Assembly (NCBI GenBank): GCA_033065855.1
Contig: JAVXUO010002747.1
Location: 434,001 to 498,000, forward strand
Direction: 5' to 3'
Length of the DNA: 64,000 nucleotides
Source of the DNA: Escallonia rubra
Lineage: Eukaryota; Streptophyta; Magnoliopsida; Escalloniales; Escalloniaceae
This document shows, piece after piece, positions 1 to 9,329 of this stretch. Position numbers and translations under genes: made by a program. Under the pieces are notes generated by a model, which was given only the letters and a program-made list of their open reading frames with translations, was not told the origin of the DNA and searched no databases. Numbering within the stretch: the stretch's first letter is position 1; the number at the start of each line of letters is the position of its first letter.

Positions 1-520
1 ATAAATTTATGCTATGGACGGCAACTTGATTAGTGCTAGGACATAGTTAAGTTTGGTTGAGTGTTCTTTCTAGAAAAACCTTTAGCCTCGTTTCCCCGGT
101 TAAGATTGCTCCATTTCTATTGCAGTCTGACCCCAAAAATTTTGGGAGCCTCCTGCACTAGGCTAGCCCTTGCTATGGATTCAAAACCTGGAAGCATCTT
201 CTTTGCAATTTCTGACCGACCCTAAAGTTTTGGGAGCCTCATGCAGCCATTGTTTCTCGCAAAATTTCAATTCCCCCTTTTTATCCGGTCTAAAACTTTG
301 TTTTCGTCTTCTACGGTGAAAGATTCTCTTTCGGACTTCGTGTGGTTTCACTACACTTTCCCAATAAAGACCAATCACCAGGTAACCTTCCTCTTACCTT
401 TTGTTGAGGTGTCCTTTTGGTGGAAAATTGACATGAGTTTTGTGAATTCACGGGAACCGGTGAATGATATGACGCTCGGCTCTCTTACGTTCCCAGGATT
501 TGCAGATCCCAAGAGTTGGC
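1..520. other. Unassigned repeat-like DNA
   Basis: No gene is recognised. A motif of about 30 bases ending in TTTTGGGAGCCTC occurs twice (near 125-157 and 208-243), so the stretch is probably decayed repeat DNA. The open frames here show no family resemblance. Confidence 0.4.
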
Positions 521-1095
521 AAATCTTGCAAACTACGAAAAATTTAATTACCACCTAAGACCCTAGGATTTAGAAAATCTTGCTGAACCACTCATGTTAT
601 ATATACGGCTTGTTCTCTCTCTCTCTCTCACTTATTCACCTGCTTTAGTCTCCCTAAAACATTCAAGAGTAAAATGCACCAATGGCCATCGAACTATGAG
701 CCATTTTTCATTATGGTCACTTACCTTCAATTTGTTTCATTATGATCATTGGACTCACAAATTTGTTCAATCAAGCCATTCTCCACCCGGAATTAGGAAG
801 AGCTCCGTTAAGTGGTCATGTGCGAGGCATGACCCTTAACTCAGAGGCAAAATCGTCATACCCTCTTTTTTTTGTTTTGGAAACAAAAGAAAATTCATTA
901 AGGCTGTGTTCAACGGCCAACATAACACCTTTAGGCTGTGTTTGGCGACACAGATAAGGGCTCGGGATAAGACACGATAAAGGCGGATAAGGCTGGACAA
1001 GCTATACTGTCGGATAAGGCTGGACAAGCAACAAATCCTATCCAGCGTTTGGAACAAGTCCGGATTATAAGCCGGATAAGCAATTTACAAACATG

Positions 1096-1131
<36 letters not shown>

Positions 1132-1457
1132 AACAAAATTATCTCAAGTCTATCATGACAAAAAACTGCTTAATATAGTTACGATCAAGAGATCATATGG
1201 CATTTACTGATCTTTAGAGAAAGACTGTTATTTTTTGTTTTTAATATGATTATGCTTACCTCTAGACCATCAGCTAGATTTTAATCGATTATGCTTTCTC
1301 TAAGAACTTTCATAACTACCCTAACGATTTAACAAAAGTGGGAGCGAGTCGCTTGAGGTTGTTTGCCTTGTAATGGTGTTTGAAAACATTTAGACTAATG
1401 CATGCCCTGCGTTTTTTCTAAAGGTATACCTTGATAAGTTCAAATTAGCATCCTGAA
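521..1457 (+). repeat. Tandem duplication, copy 1 (937 bp)
   Basis: The sequence starting AAATCTTGCAAACTACG at 521 recurs at 1458 and the two copies stay collinear to the shared end GCATCCTGA. They differ at few positions plus the length of the internal TA array and some CT repeats, so the duplication looks recent relative to the repeats it contains. Each copy holds a dispersed-repeat fragment, the 5' end of a Harbinger-like element (from 934 in this copy) and a TA array (about 1097-1127). Confidence 0.9.
666..880 (+). repeat. Dispersed repeat family, end fragment
   Basis: The motif GAGTAAAATGCACCAATGGC, followed by several 'attatggtcac' phrases, marks an interspersed repeat. It recurs in copy 2 of the tandem duplication (about 1602-1820) and, diverged and inverted, at about 6785-7008. 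No terminal inverted partner is seen, so the class is unresolved. It is non-coding. Confidence 0.6.
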
Positions 1458-2029
1458 AAATCTTGCAAACTACGAAAAATTTAATTACCACCTAAGACCC
1501 TAGGATTTAGAAAATCTTGCTGAACCACTCATGTTATATATACGGCTTGTTCTCTCTCTCTCACTTATTCACCTGCTTTAGTCTCCCTAAAACATTCAAG
1601 AGTAAAATGCACCAATGGCCATCGAACTATGAGCCATTTTTCATTATGGTCACTTACCTTCAATTTGTTTCATTATGATCATTGGACTCACAAATTTGTT
1701 CAATCAAGCCATTCTGCCACCCGGAATTAGGAAGAGCTCCGTTAAGTGGTCATGTGCGAGGCATGACCCTTAACTCAGAGGCAAAATCGTCATACCCTCT
1801 TTTTTTTGTTTTGGAAACAAAAGAAAATTCATTAAGGCTGTGTTCAACGGCCAACATAACACCTTTAGGCTGTGTTTGGCGACACAGATAAGGGCTCGGG
1901 ATAAGACATGATAAAGGCGGATAAGGCTGGACAAGCTATACTGTCGAATAAGGCCGGACAAGCAACAAATCCTATCCAGCGTTTGGAACAAGTCCGGATT
2001 ATAAGCCGGATAAGCAATTTACAAACATG

Positions 2030-2074
<45 letters not shown>

Positions 2075-2396
2075 CAAAATTATCTCAAGTCTATCATGAC
2101 AAAAAAACTGCTTAATATAGTTACGATCAAGAGATCATATGGCATTTACTGATCTTTAGAGAGACTGTTCTTTTTTGTTTTTAATATGATTATGCTTACC
2201 TCTAGACCATCAGCTAGATTTTAATCGATTATGCTTTCTCTAAGAACTTTCAAAACTACCCTAACGATTTAACAAAAGTGGGAGCGAGTCGCTTGAGGTT
2301 GTTTGCCTAGTAATGGCGTTTGAAAACCTTTAGACTAACGCATGCCTTGAGTTTTTTCTAAAGGTATACCTTGATAAGTTCAAATTAGCATCCTGA
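1458..2396 (+). repeat. Tandem duplication, copy 2 (939 bp)
   Basis: Second copy of the unit at 521. It directly abuts the pararetroviral segment. Its TA array (about 2033-2071) is longer than that of copy 1. The Harbinger-like 5' terminus in this copy (1868) is the one nearest to the 3' terminus at 5846. Confidence 0.9.
2033..2071. repeat. (TA)n microsatellite
   Basis: An uninterrupted TA array inside the Harbinger-like element. A shorter equivalent lies in copy 1 of the tandem duplication near 1097-1127. Confidence 0.95.
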
Positions 2397-2469
2397 GGTT
2401 CTCTCATTCTAGTTCTTGCCATATTTTCTCTAAATCTTCTCTATATTCCGCCCAGTTTTCCATTCATTT

Positions 2470-2482
2470 TGGTATAAGAGCC
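2470..2482 (+). promoter_or_regulatory. Primer-binding-site-like sequence of the pararetroviral fossil
   Basis: TGGTATAAGAGCC closely resembles TGGTATCAGAGC, the complement of the initiator tRNA-Met 3' end that caulimovirids use to prime minus-strand synthesis. It lies about 110 bases before the first virus-like coding piece, as expected. Confidence 0.65.
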
Positions 2483-4405
2483 ATATGACTTTTTAGTCTT
2501 ACTGATTCTGATGAGATAATTATCTAGTAAATGAGAATGTCCAAGTAACCTAGAGCAAGTAACCCCTTCTCTACATCTGATATGAGCAATCCTACGTTTT
2601 ATTGTAGTTATATTGAAGATTTTGAAGAATATGAGACAAATTATGAAGAATTTAGTAGATTCTATACAACTTTAGACTTAATAAAATACACCAATGATAG
2701 AATTAAATCTTATATAGCTGAAGACACTATAATAAGGTTTAATAAAAAATTGATACCTAGGATAATTTTGCCTTCAGAGTGTGAAACAAGTGCGCAAAAG
2801 GCTTTTTTTAAAAGATAAGATTTAGATTGAGTATTGCAGGGTGTTAAGAAAGTAATAAATGCTTTTGTAATATATTGAGAATATTGTATAGGAGCATTAG
2901 AAAAACCTATTCCGGTTATAGGTTTGTCTAAAGTTTTAATATAAGATGGATTGGTTAGACTAGGATCTATGACCGTAATAGACCATAGATTAGGCCCTTT
3001 TCCTAACGATCAAAGGACTTTACTAGACAACCTTTGGCAGTCTTTTCTTAAGAAAGACAATGGTTGGTTTGTTAATACAATGAATGCATTAGCAGGATAT
3101 TTCAATAAATTAAGAGACCAAAAAATTTAACTTTGACTGCATCTTTAGAGGCAATCTTCCAGGCATTTACAAACATTATCCAGAAGGAATGGTAGGAGGA
3201 GTAGGAAACCACCCAAACCCCTGGTTTAAAGGGACCATTTCTTTCCAAGAAGCAAATCAATTGATGCAAACCCATTATGGCGTAAATTATTATATTAGTC
3301 CTGAATGCCAAGATGAATAAGCAAACAATAATATATTAACAATTACTAAAGACTTTATTCAAATAGCACAAAACACTACCCATACACCTATTAATATTGA
3401 CACATCATCATAGTACGCTCAGAAGCATGGTGGGGGATATATTGATATAAAACACACAAACAAAGGCAAAAACAAAGTATGCAAAGAATGTAGTAACAGA
3501 AAAGCAAATTGTTGTTTAAAAAACATAGAAAACTTAGATGAATGCCTTAATATAGAAGACATAACCTATGCTGATGATACTTATAATACAAATAGGATAA
3601 GCTATAATCTAATAAATCAGTATTTTTTCTTAGATTGCCAATTTCCTCTAAGGCTTTACTAATCTTTTTATCTATTTCTATTTTGTGATTTATTATAGGT
3701 TTTGATATGTCTTCTTTAATAGGTTCATAGGATTGTTTTGGATTTATATCTAAATCTTTTATACTGTCTATAACTTCTATGTCTTTATAAGGCTCTGTAT
3801 TATATTCAGGTTGATTGAATATATCTAAACGATCTTCTTGTTCTGTTAATTGTATAAAATTCTGCAATTGTTTTATGCTTATTCCTTTTCCTACACTAGT
3901 AGTACCTATTAGTAAACCTCACTATAAACCTAAGGGCAAAAAGCACCCACTAGAATAAAATTTTAAAATACAGAAGGCAGCAGATCCTTTTATTTTAAAC
4001 ATAACGTCCGTAGATCATCAGCAAAGAAATAATTATGTACAAGTTTGGAAAGATACAGCTGTAGCAAACTTCATAACTAAACAGATAGACCATATTAGTA
4101 CAGGTGAAGAAATGATAAGATACATGACACAATTCTTAGGACCAGTAGCTAAAGCTAATTTTGAAGAATGGGAAAATAGATTCCCAGATGATTTAAAAGA
4201 AATGGCAGACTTAGGTCCAAACCCATATAATTTTACCAATACAATACCGTTAGAGCGTGTTCACCCCAGAATAACTAAGAGCTTAGTAAAGAAGAAAAAT
4301 CTTACTTGATGTAGAATAGATAAGAGCTTGATCGAGGATTTGAGAAGTCTATTGAAGAGAGTCGTAGAACATAGAGAGGAGAGGTCTTGGGAGAAAATCT
4401 TTTCT

Positions 4406-4673
4406 GATTTCTTTTGCTTCACTTCGCTTGCTTTGTACAAATGAATATACAACCTATTTATAGGCTAAAAAAGTTATGAACAGGGAATTTACATGATTGC
4501 CTGTTTTTACAGCTGTCCTACCGGATGTAACTTAAAGGGCTATATTATAAGAAGTTTTACTAAAAGTCTTAAAGTAAAAAGTGCTTTTTAAATAATGGTT
4601 GTCCTTGATAAACAGCTGTCTTTAATTATTTTTGTCTATCTTCTTAATGCCGTCTTTGTCAATGCCGTCTTGT
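4406..4673 (-). repeat. Pararetroviral promoter/leader block, left (inverted) copy
   Basis: The reverse complement of this block matches 5268-5534 nearly end to end. Read on the minus strand it contains a TATAAATA box near 4454 followed by the AAGCGAAGTGAAGCAAAAG leader. It is part of the fossil, and the two copies make a large inverted repeat around the movement-protein-like piece. Confidence 0.8.
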
Positions 4674-5267
4674 CTTCTTTGTCAAAAGTTGTTTGACGAA
4701 TGTTGAAAGTGTTTTAACAGCTGTCTTCAAGTATGTCTTGTCTGATTGCAGAAAGTTGTCTGAAGAAAGTTAGTTTGGTAGTCTTTCTTTAACATTGTCT
4801 TCATGAGTGTCTTGCTAAAGTCTTTTTAGCCATAGTAGACGATAGATTTTTCAATGAACAAGCAATAATAGGAGCCATAGAAGTAGACATGAACAATAAT
4901 GGTGGCATATTTTACTGTGCACCAGATTTTTGTATAAACACAAAAGATTTTGCAAAAAATATAAAAATTAAAATTATGACTAAAGGATATGAAAATTTTC
5001 AGCAAGGCAAGAACCTTTTAATTTGCACTACTTTTATTGGTAAATTAACACAAAGTAGTCAAGTAGGATATAAATTAAGCATAGAAGACACGGCAAAATT
5101 CATTATAAATAAAGGAATTAGACTCCTACCTCCTCACCAAGTAGATTCCCTAGAAAATTCGGGACAAGAATGGCAAGTAGATAGGATGATAGAAACTAGT
5201 TCAAGTAGTAGCATCATACCCATAGACAGCTTATGGTATAGAAATTCATCACGAAGAATGTCAGTTA

Positions 5268-5531
5268 CAAGACATCATTGACAAAGACGGCATTAAGAAG
5301 ATAGACAAAAATAATTAAAGACGACTGTTTATCAAGGACAACCATTATTTAAAAAGCACTTTTTACTTTTAGACTTTTAGTAAAGGTTTTTGTAATGTAG
5401 TCCTTTAAGTTACATCCGGTAGGACAACTGTAAAAACAGGCAATCATGTAAATTTTCAGTTCATAGCTTTTTTAGCCTATAAATAGGTTGTATATTCATT
5501 TATACAAAGCAAGCGAAGTGAAGCAAAAGAA

Positions 5532-5534
<3 letters not shown>
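5268..5534 (+). promoter_or_regulatory. Pararetroviral promoter/leader block, right copy
   Basis: Caulimovirid-type promoter with TATAAATA at 5478-5485. The sequence past the predicted start runs directly into a TA array at 5535. It is the right arm of the inverted repeat with 4406-4673. Whether the plant still transcribes from it cannot be told. Confidence 0.65.
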
Positions 5535-5573
<39 letters not shown>

Positions 5574-5622
5574 TATATACATATCTATATATATATATGT
5601 ATATATATATACATATATATGG
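5535..5622. repeat. TA/CA compound microsatellite
   Basis: A TA array, then a short CA run, then TATG/TA repeats between the pararetroviral fossil and the right half of the Harbinger-like element. Confidence 0.9.
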
Positions 5623-5849
5623 TGTTGACGGGAAAAAGGAAGAAAATGGGGTGGGTCCCATTCATTTTAGTCCAAAACCATCAGGATTAATTCTATACCA
5701 CCCCCCTAGGTACAGAATTATCCCACTCTAGTGGGATAAAACATGTCCGAAGGATACTATATCCGACCTTTAAATGCGCGGCCAAACGCCGGATAGGATT
5801 ATTTTTATCCTATCCAGAGCCCTTATCCCGCGTGCCAAACACAACCTTA

Positions 5850-6784
5850 TAGTTAAAGGCTCGATCTGGTTCACCATATAACATACAAAACCTAATGAAA
5901 CACCAAAAAGTTGTTACTCAGTCTTGACCATTAGATCATTGTGCTATTTACTTCTCACAGAATATGAAGTATCCAAAAGTTCACCTGCAGTGCTGGAGCA
6001 TATTATCTTGGGATGTTTCTGAAGTCATTCCCTGCAAATTCTCGCAGGTTGGCTCAATTAACCAAATGGCTGTTTAGAACCATAATTGTAGATACGTTAT
6101 GGTTCCCAAGAGCGTGAATGATTTGCAGTGTGTAATTTAAGTGTGGTTTCAGCGTGGTGGATTGGTCGATAATCAGAATTGATCATAACGTTCATTTATG
6201 GGTGGCTTATTCTGGTTTTGAAGATCCAGTTTGTAATAAAGTTATCTTCATCTGCTTAGCGCACCATCCCCTTCACCCTGTATATCCCCACCACGGCCAC
6301 AATCAATGGTTTGGTGGATTGATTTGGTCCGTGTGAACCACCACACTACACAACTGCCCGCCACCACCTTCACCCATCACGCTGATGCTTCCTTCCATAC
6401 CTCACCGTCGCTGAAACCTATCCTGTGGCAGATCTGCTTCCACCAACAATTCTCGTTTCCCCACCCCCCTTCCTTTCTCTTCCCCTCTCCTTCCCCAAGA
6501 CTGCCACCATCGAGAACCACCATCACCCTCAGCCAGCACCGACCACCCCCTCCCCTGCGGCTGCGCCTCCTTCTTCTTCCTCCCACATTATGAATGAACC
6601 CCGAAAAAAGAGAGATTGTGCTGACAGTGGTGAAATGAAACAAGTCAAACAACCAAGAAATGAAGCAACCATCTGGGTGGAAGCAGAGACGAGGTTTGGG
6701 TAAAACCAACCACCTCCTCCTTCTTCCTCCCAGATCATCTGCTGGTGATGAAATGAAGAAAGGAAATGAAAGAGAAAGAAAAGG
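5850..6784. other. No gene recognised; C-rich low-complexity block
   Basis: 5850-6200 holds nothing recognisable. 6330-6745 is rich in CCACC and CTTCC runs, which create long open frames on both strands (proline- and serine-rich on plus, glycine-rich on minus). The bias is compositional and no domain is present. The block probably belongs to the repeat that ends at 7008. Confidence 0.4.
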
Positions 6785-7008
6785 GAAAAAATGAGTGGGG
6801 AGAGATGATTTTGCCCCTGTTTTGATGGCTCTTGTGTACATTACGTGACCATTTAGCGGGGAAAGTCTAACCCCGGGTGACAGAATGGCTTGATTGAACA
6901 ATTTTGTGAGTCCAGTGACCATAATGAAAAAATTAAAGTTCAGTGACCATAATGAAAGGTGGGCCATAGTTCGATGGCCGTTGGTGCATTTTACTCAACA
7001 TTCAAAAA
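6785..7008 (-). repeat. Dispersed repeat family, inverted copy
   Basis: The reverse complement begins GAGTAAAATGCACCAACGGC and follows the same order of phrases as the copies near 666 and 1602, but is more diverged. It shows that the family is dispersed rather than only tandemly duplicated. Confidence 0.6.
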
Positions 7009-8372
7009 TCACCATTACCGTTCAAGGCCTCTCTGAGTGTCAATATTCAAAGGAGGGTGGTAGATGGAAACACGGCATACCGCGCGAAAGCATAATGCTA
7101 ATTCTTCACATTTGCTTCTCTGCGCTGCTTTGTACCATCATTAAAGCTTCAAACTTATTGCCGCCATCATTTGATAAAAGTTTGAATATCGGGTACACAT
7201 TATGTAGATATAGTGCTGGAGATTCCATAGTGGTTATGCAGGGGTTTCAGCTTTTTTCTTTCAATGGTGATCAAGGAGAATGGAGGTGATGGAGTGACCA
7301 TGACTGGACACGACTTGCGCAAAATTGTCCACGTGTGTACTTTTTGCTTTGTATCTCTCTTTGCACTGGGGTTTGGGGGAATTTGGCCACTATATTAAGC
7401 AAAGTAACTTTACTGATGGAGTTGGTCCTTTTTTTTTTTTTTAAAACAAAATTCAAACCTTATGGATGGAAATAGTATAAAAAGACCAAAGGGATCACGA
7501 AATTTCATATCGTTCAGATGTGTGACACCCCCTTAGCCCCTCATCTAAGCACTAAGAAATTCAGGAGTCTAAGCTAATAAAAACTGACTACTAATCTTTT
7601 ACTACCAAGATGAGGGAGCTCCAAATTGCCAAACAGAAATGATTCAATGAACATTGGTGTCCGCAGTCAAGTAATGCGCCATCCGGAGCCGTTGGGGGGT
7701 GTGGTATGCGCCGTGGCGGTGCCACCGTTTTCTCTTGCTGTCATGGCAGCAAAGCAAGAAACAGGGAGGATTGAATATGAAGCTACTGCTATCATTTTTA
7801 CACATACCGCTAATGGGGCTAAAATAACAGGGGATTTCAAAATTGTGAGAATTTAGTTTCTGAAATTCTTTGGAACTTTGATTCTCGGGAAACAAATAGA
7901 CCCTAATAGAAGTTGGAATAAGATATCTTCTAGTGTTAGCTAAGTTTTTTGAGTTCTTGTTTATGCAGTTTCTCTATTATGTTTGTAACAGACATCTATG
8001 TTTTTTCGGTATGTATGGACGCTATTGATTTTAGTTTTTAGGCTGCATTCTGTTTGTCGAAGTGCCTTCAACCTTCAATGGACTAATATCTGAAAGTGCA
8101 CTAGCGATTAGCTGATTGCAAGTTATCCAACAAATGGGTGAGAGTAGTCGGTTTTCTGGCTGTAGCCACTGAGGATGCCCCCAAAAGGCCTATTGCTGGT
8201 TCTCTTTCCCTTGGGCCTCAACCTATTGTTGATGATGTTATGGGATCTGCCTATAATCATCTCTGGCTTGTCGCTATTGAAATTTACTTAAGACTTTTGA
8301 TGTTGGCTTTATTATGATTATATTATATATAGCTTAAACTGAGACACATTCTGATTCTTATTTTTGTCACAG
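7009..8372. other. No gene recognised
   Basis: AT-rich intergenic DNA with a T-run near 7429-7442. The short open frames show no family features. Confidence 0.4.
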
Positions 8373-8571
8373 ATTCGCGTACTTCCGGAAATGATTGGTA
8401 GCGTCGTTGGGGTCTACACCAGCAAGACTTTCAATTAAATTAAAATCAAGCCTGAAATGATTGGAACATCATCTTGCTGACTGCCGAGTTCTCAATTGCT
8501 TACAAGCCTGTAAAACATGCAGGCCTGGTATGGATGCTAGCCATTCCTCCAGGTTCATTCTTCTGAAGTGA
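8373..8571 (+). pseudogene. RPS15: 40S ribosomal protein S15 (uS19) pseudogene, C-terminal fragment
   Basis: Codons at 8373 read IRVLPEMIGSVVGVYTSKTF, matching the conserved S15 stretch that runs through VPEMIGS and GVYNGKTFN. KPEMIG, EFSIAYKPVKH and RPGMDASHSSRF follow, the last ending in LLK and a stop at 8569-8571, like the normal S15 C-terminus. It is not functional: a TAA replaces the Gln codon after TFN, and the frame shifts at least twice between KPEMIG and RPG. The N-terminal half is absent. The fragment is preceded by a pyrimidine-rich run and CAG, which looks like an intron acceptor and would favour a duplicated gene piece over a processed copy. The protein normally sits in the 40S head. 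Confidence 0.8.
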
Positions 8572-9099
8572 AATTTTGCTAGTTAGTGGATTCATCAGCC
8601 TTAATGCTCTGGACTTTACGTTTTAGATTTTGTGTTAATGTCAAACCTATTTGCTCAAATGACTGAAAATTCAACCAAAAAGTAAATCTAAATTGTTAAC
8701 TAGGTACATCACATGAACAAGGAAGTGTTAACTAGGTCAAGGACATGAACAAGGACGTCAAACTTTGTCTGTGGAAACGAAGAAGTATGTCAAACTTTAC
8801 ATGAACAAGGGTGTCAAACTTTGTCTCTGGAAAGGAAGAAGGATAAAAGATTTTGCACTTTAATGTGTCTGGTGGTACAGCAATGCTAAAACATAAAATC
8901 TATAGGTTCATCTTCTTTGTACTTTGTTCCTCTTTCCCAATGTATATCATGCTTATCTACACGGTTTTCACTTTGCCATGATATGACACAAAAAATAAGA
9001 GTTCGCTGCCACAAATTGATCAACTTACTTGTACCCAGAGATGCAGAAAGGGGGAAAAATGTTGGTTGAACGTGCTTATTTTCGAAACATTAAACAGTA
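8572..9099. other. No gene recognised; short internal direct repeats
   Basis: Phrases such as ACATGAACAAGG and TCAAACTTTGTCT recur between 8711 and 8825, indicating small local duplications. Nothing else is recognised. Confidence 0.4.
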
Positions 9100-9104
9100 T
9101 TGGC

Positions 9105-9325
9105 ATTGTTTGTGTGTGATGGTTTGACTAGAATGGAAATTCTTTTTCTAATCACACAAAAGGCATACCTCAGGGCAGGCCACTTTCCCCCGATGAATGA
9201 ACATCTTTCTTCACCAGCTAGATATCTGAATCAATTCCTTTTGAGGAAAAGGAAAAAAATGTGCGATATCTACCGTATGCAGATGATATGCTTTTTGCTA
9301 TCTACAAGAGGCGTGGATAACAAAT
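9105..9325 (+). mobile_element. LINE (L1-like) reverse transcriptase fragment
   Basis: The stretch starting near 9159 reads GIPQGRPLSP, the conserved G-(I/L)-x-QG-x-PLSP motif of plant L1 reverse transcriptases. About 110 bases later, in another frame, YADDMLFA matches the catalytic (F/Y)ADD motif. Both are in the right order, but stops and frame changes lie between them and the spacing is shorter than usual. This is a decayed fragment; no endonuclease or poly(A) tail is seen. Confidence 0.55.
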
Positions 9326-9329
9326 AAAT

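Larger units (their letters stand above)
2397..5534. mobile_element. Endogenous pararetrovirus fossil (Caulimoviridae, Petuvirus/Florendovirus-like)
   Basis: A rearranged old virus copy. Its parts are: a tRNA-Met-type primer-binding site at 2470, polyprotein-like coding pieces between about 2582 and 3530, an inverted coding piece at about 3547-3867, a capsid-region-like piece at about 3900-4310, a movement-protein-like piece at about 4830-5270, and two inverted copies of a promoter/leader block. I see no convincing reverse transcriptase or RNase H. The copy is clearly broken, with many breaks and at least three rearranged blocks. TA arrays lie on both sides, a setting known for integrated caulimovirids. 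The family is assigned from protein character, primer site and promoter; the genus is a guess. The left edge, against the tandem duplication, is uncertain. Confidence 0.7.
1868..5846. mobile_element. PIF/Harbinger-like (Tourist-type) element, interrupted
   Basis: The left terminus GGCTGTGTTTGG at 1868 and the right terminus CCAAACACAACC ending at 5846 form inverted repeats. Both sides are flanked by TTA (1865-1867 and 5847-5849), the target-site duplication expected of PIF/Harbinger. The repeats continue inward: GATAAGGGCTC on the left and GAGCCCTTATC on the right. No transposase is seen. The span is inflated by TA arrays and a pararetroviral fossil, so the element proper is probably only a few hundred bases. 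A second copy of the left end lies at 934 because of the tandem duplication. Confidence 0.7.

Noticed and set aside
6377-6967. 196-codon minus-strand open frame and overlapping plus-strand frames
   Set aside because: Glycine/arginine- or proline-rich translations from a C-rich low-complexity block inside repeat DNA; no domain, no intron or promoter signals.
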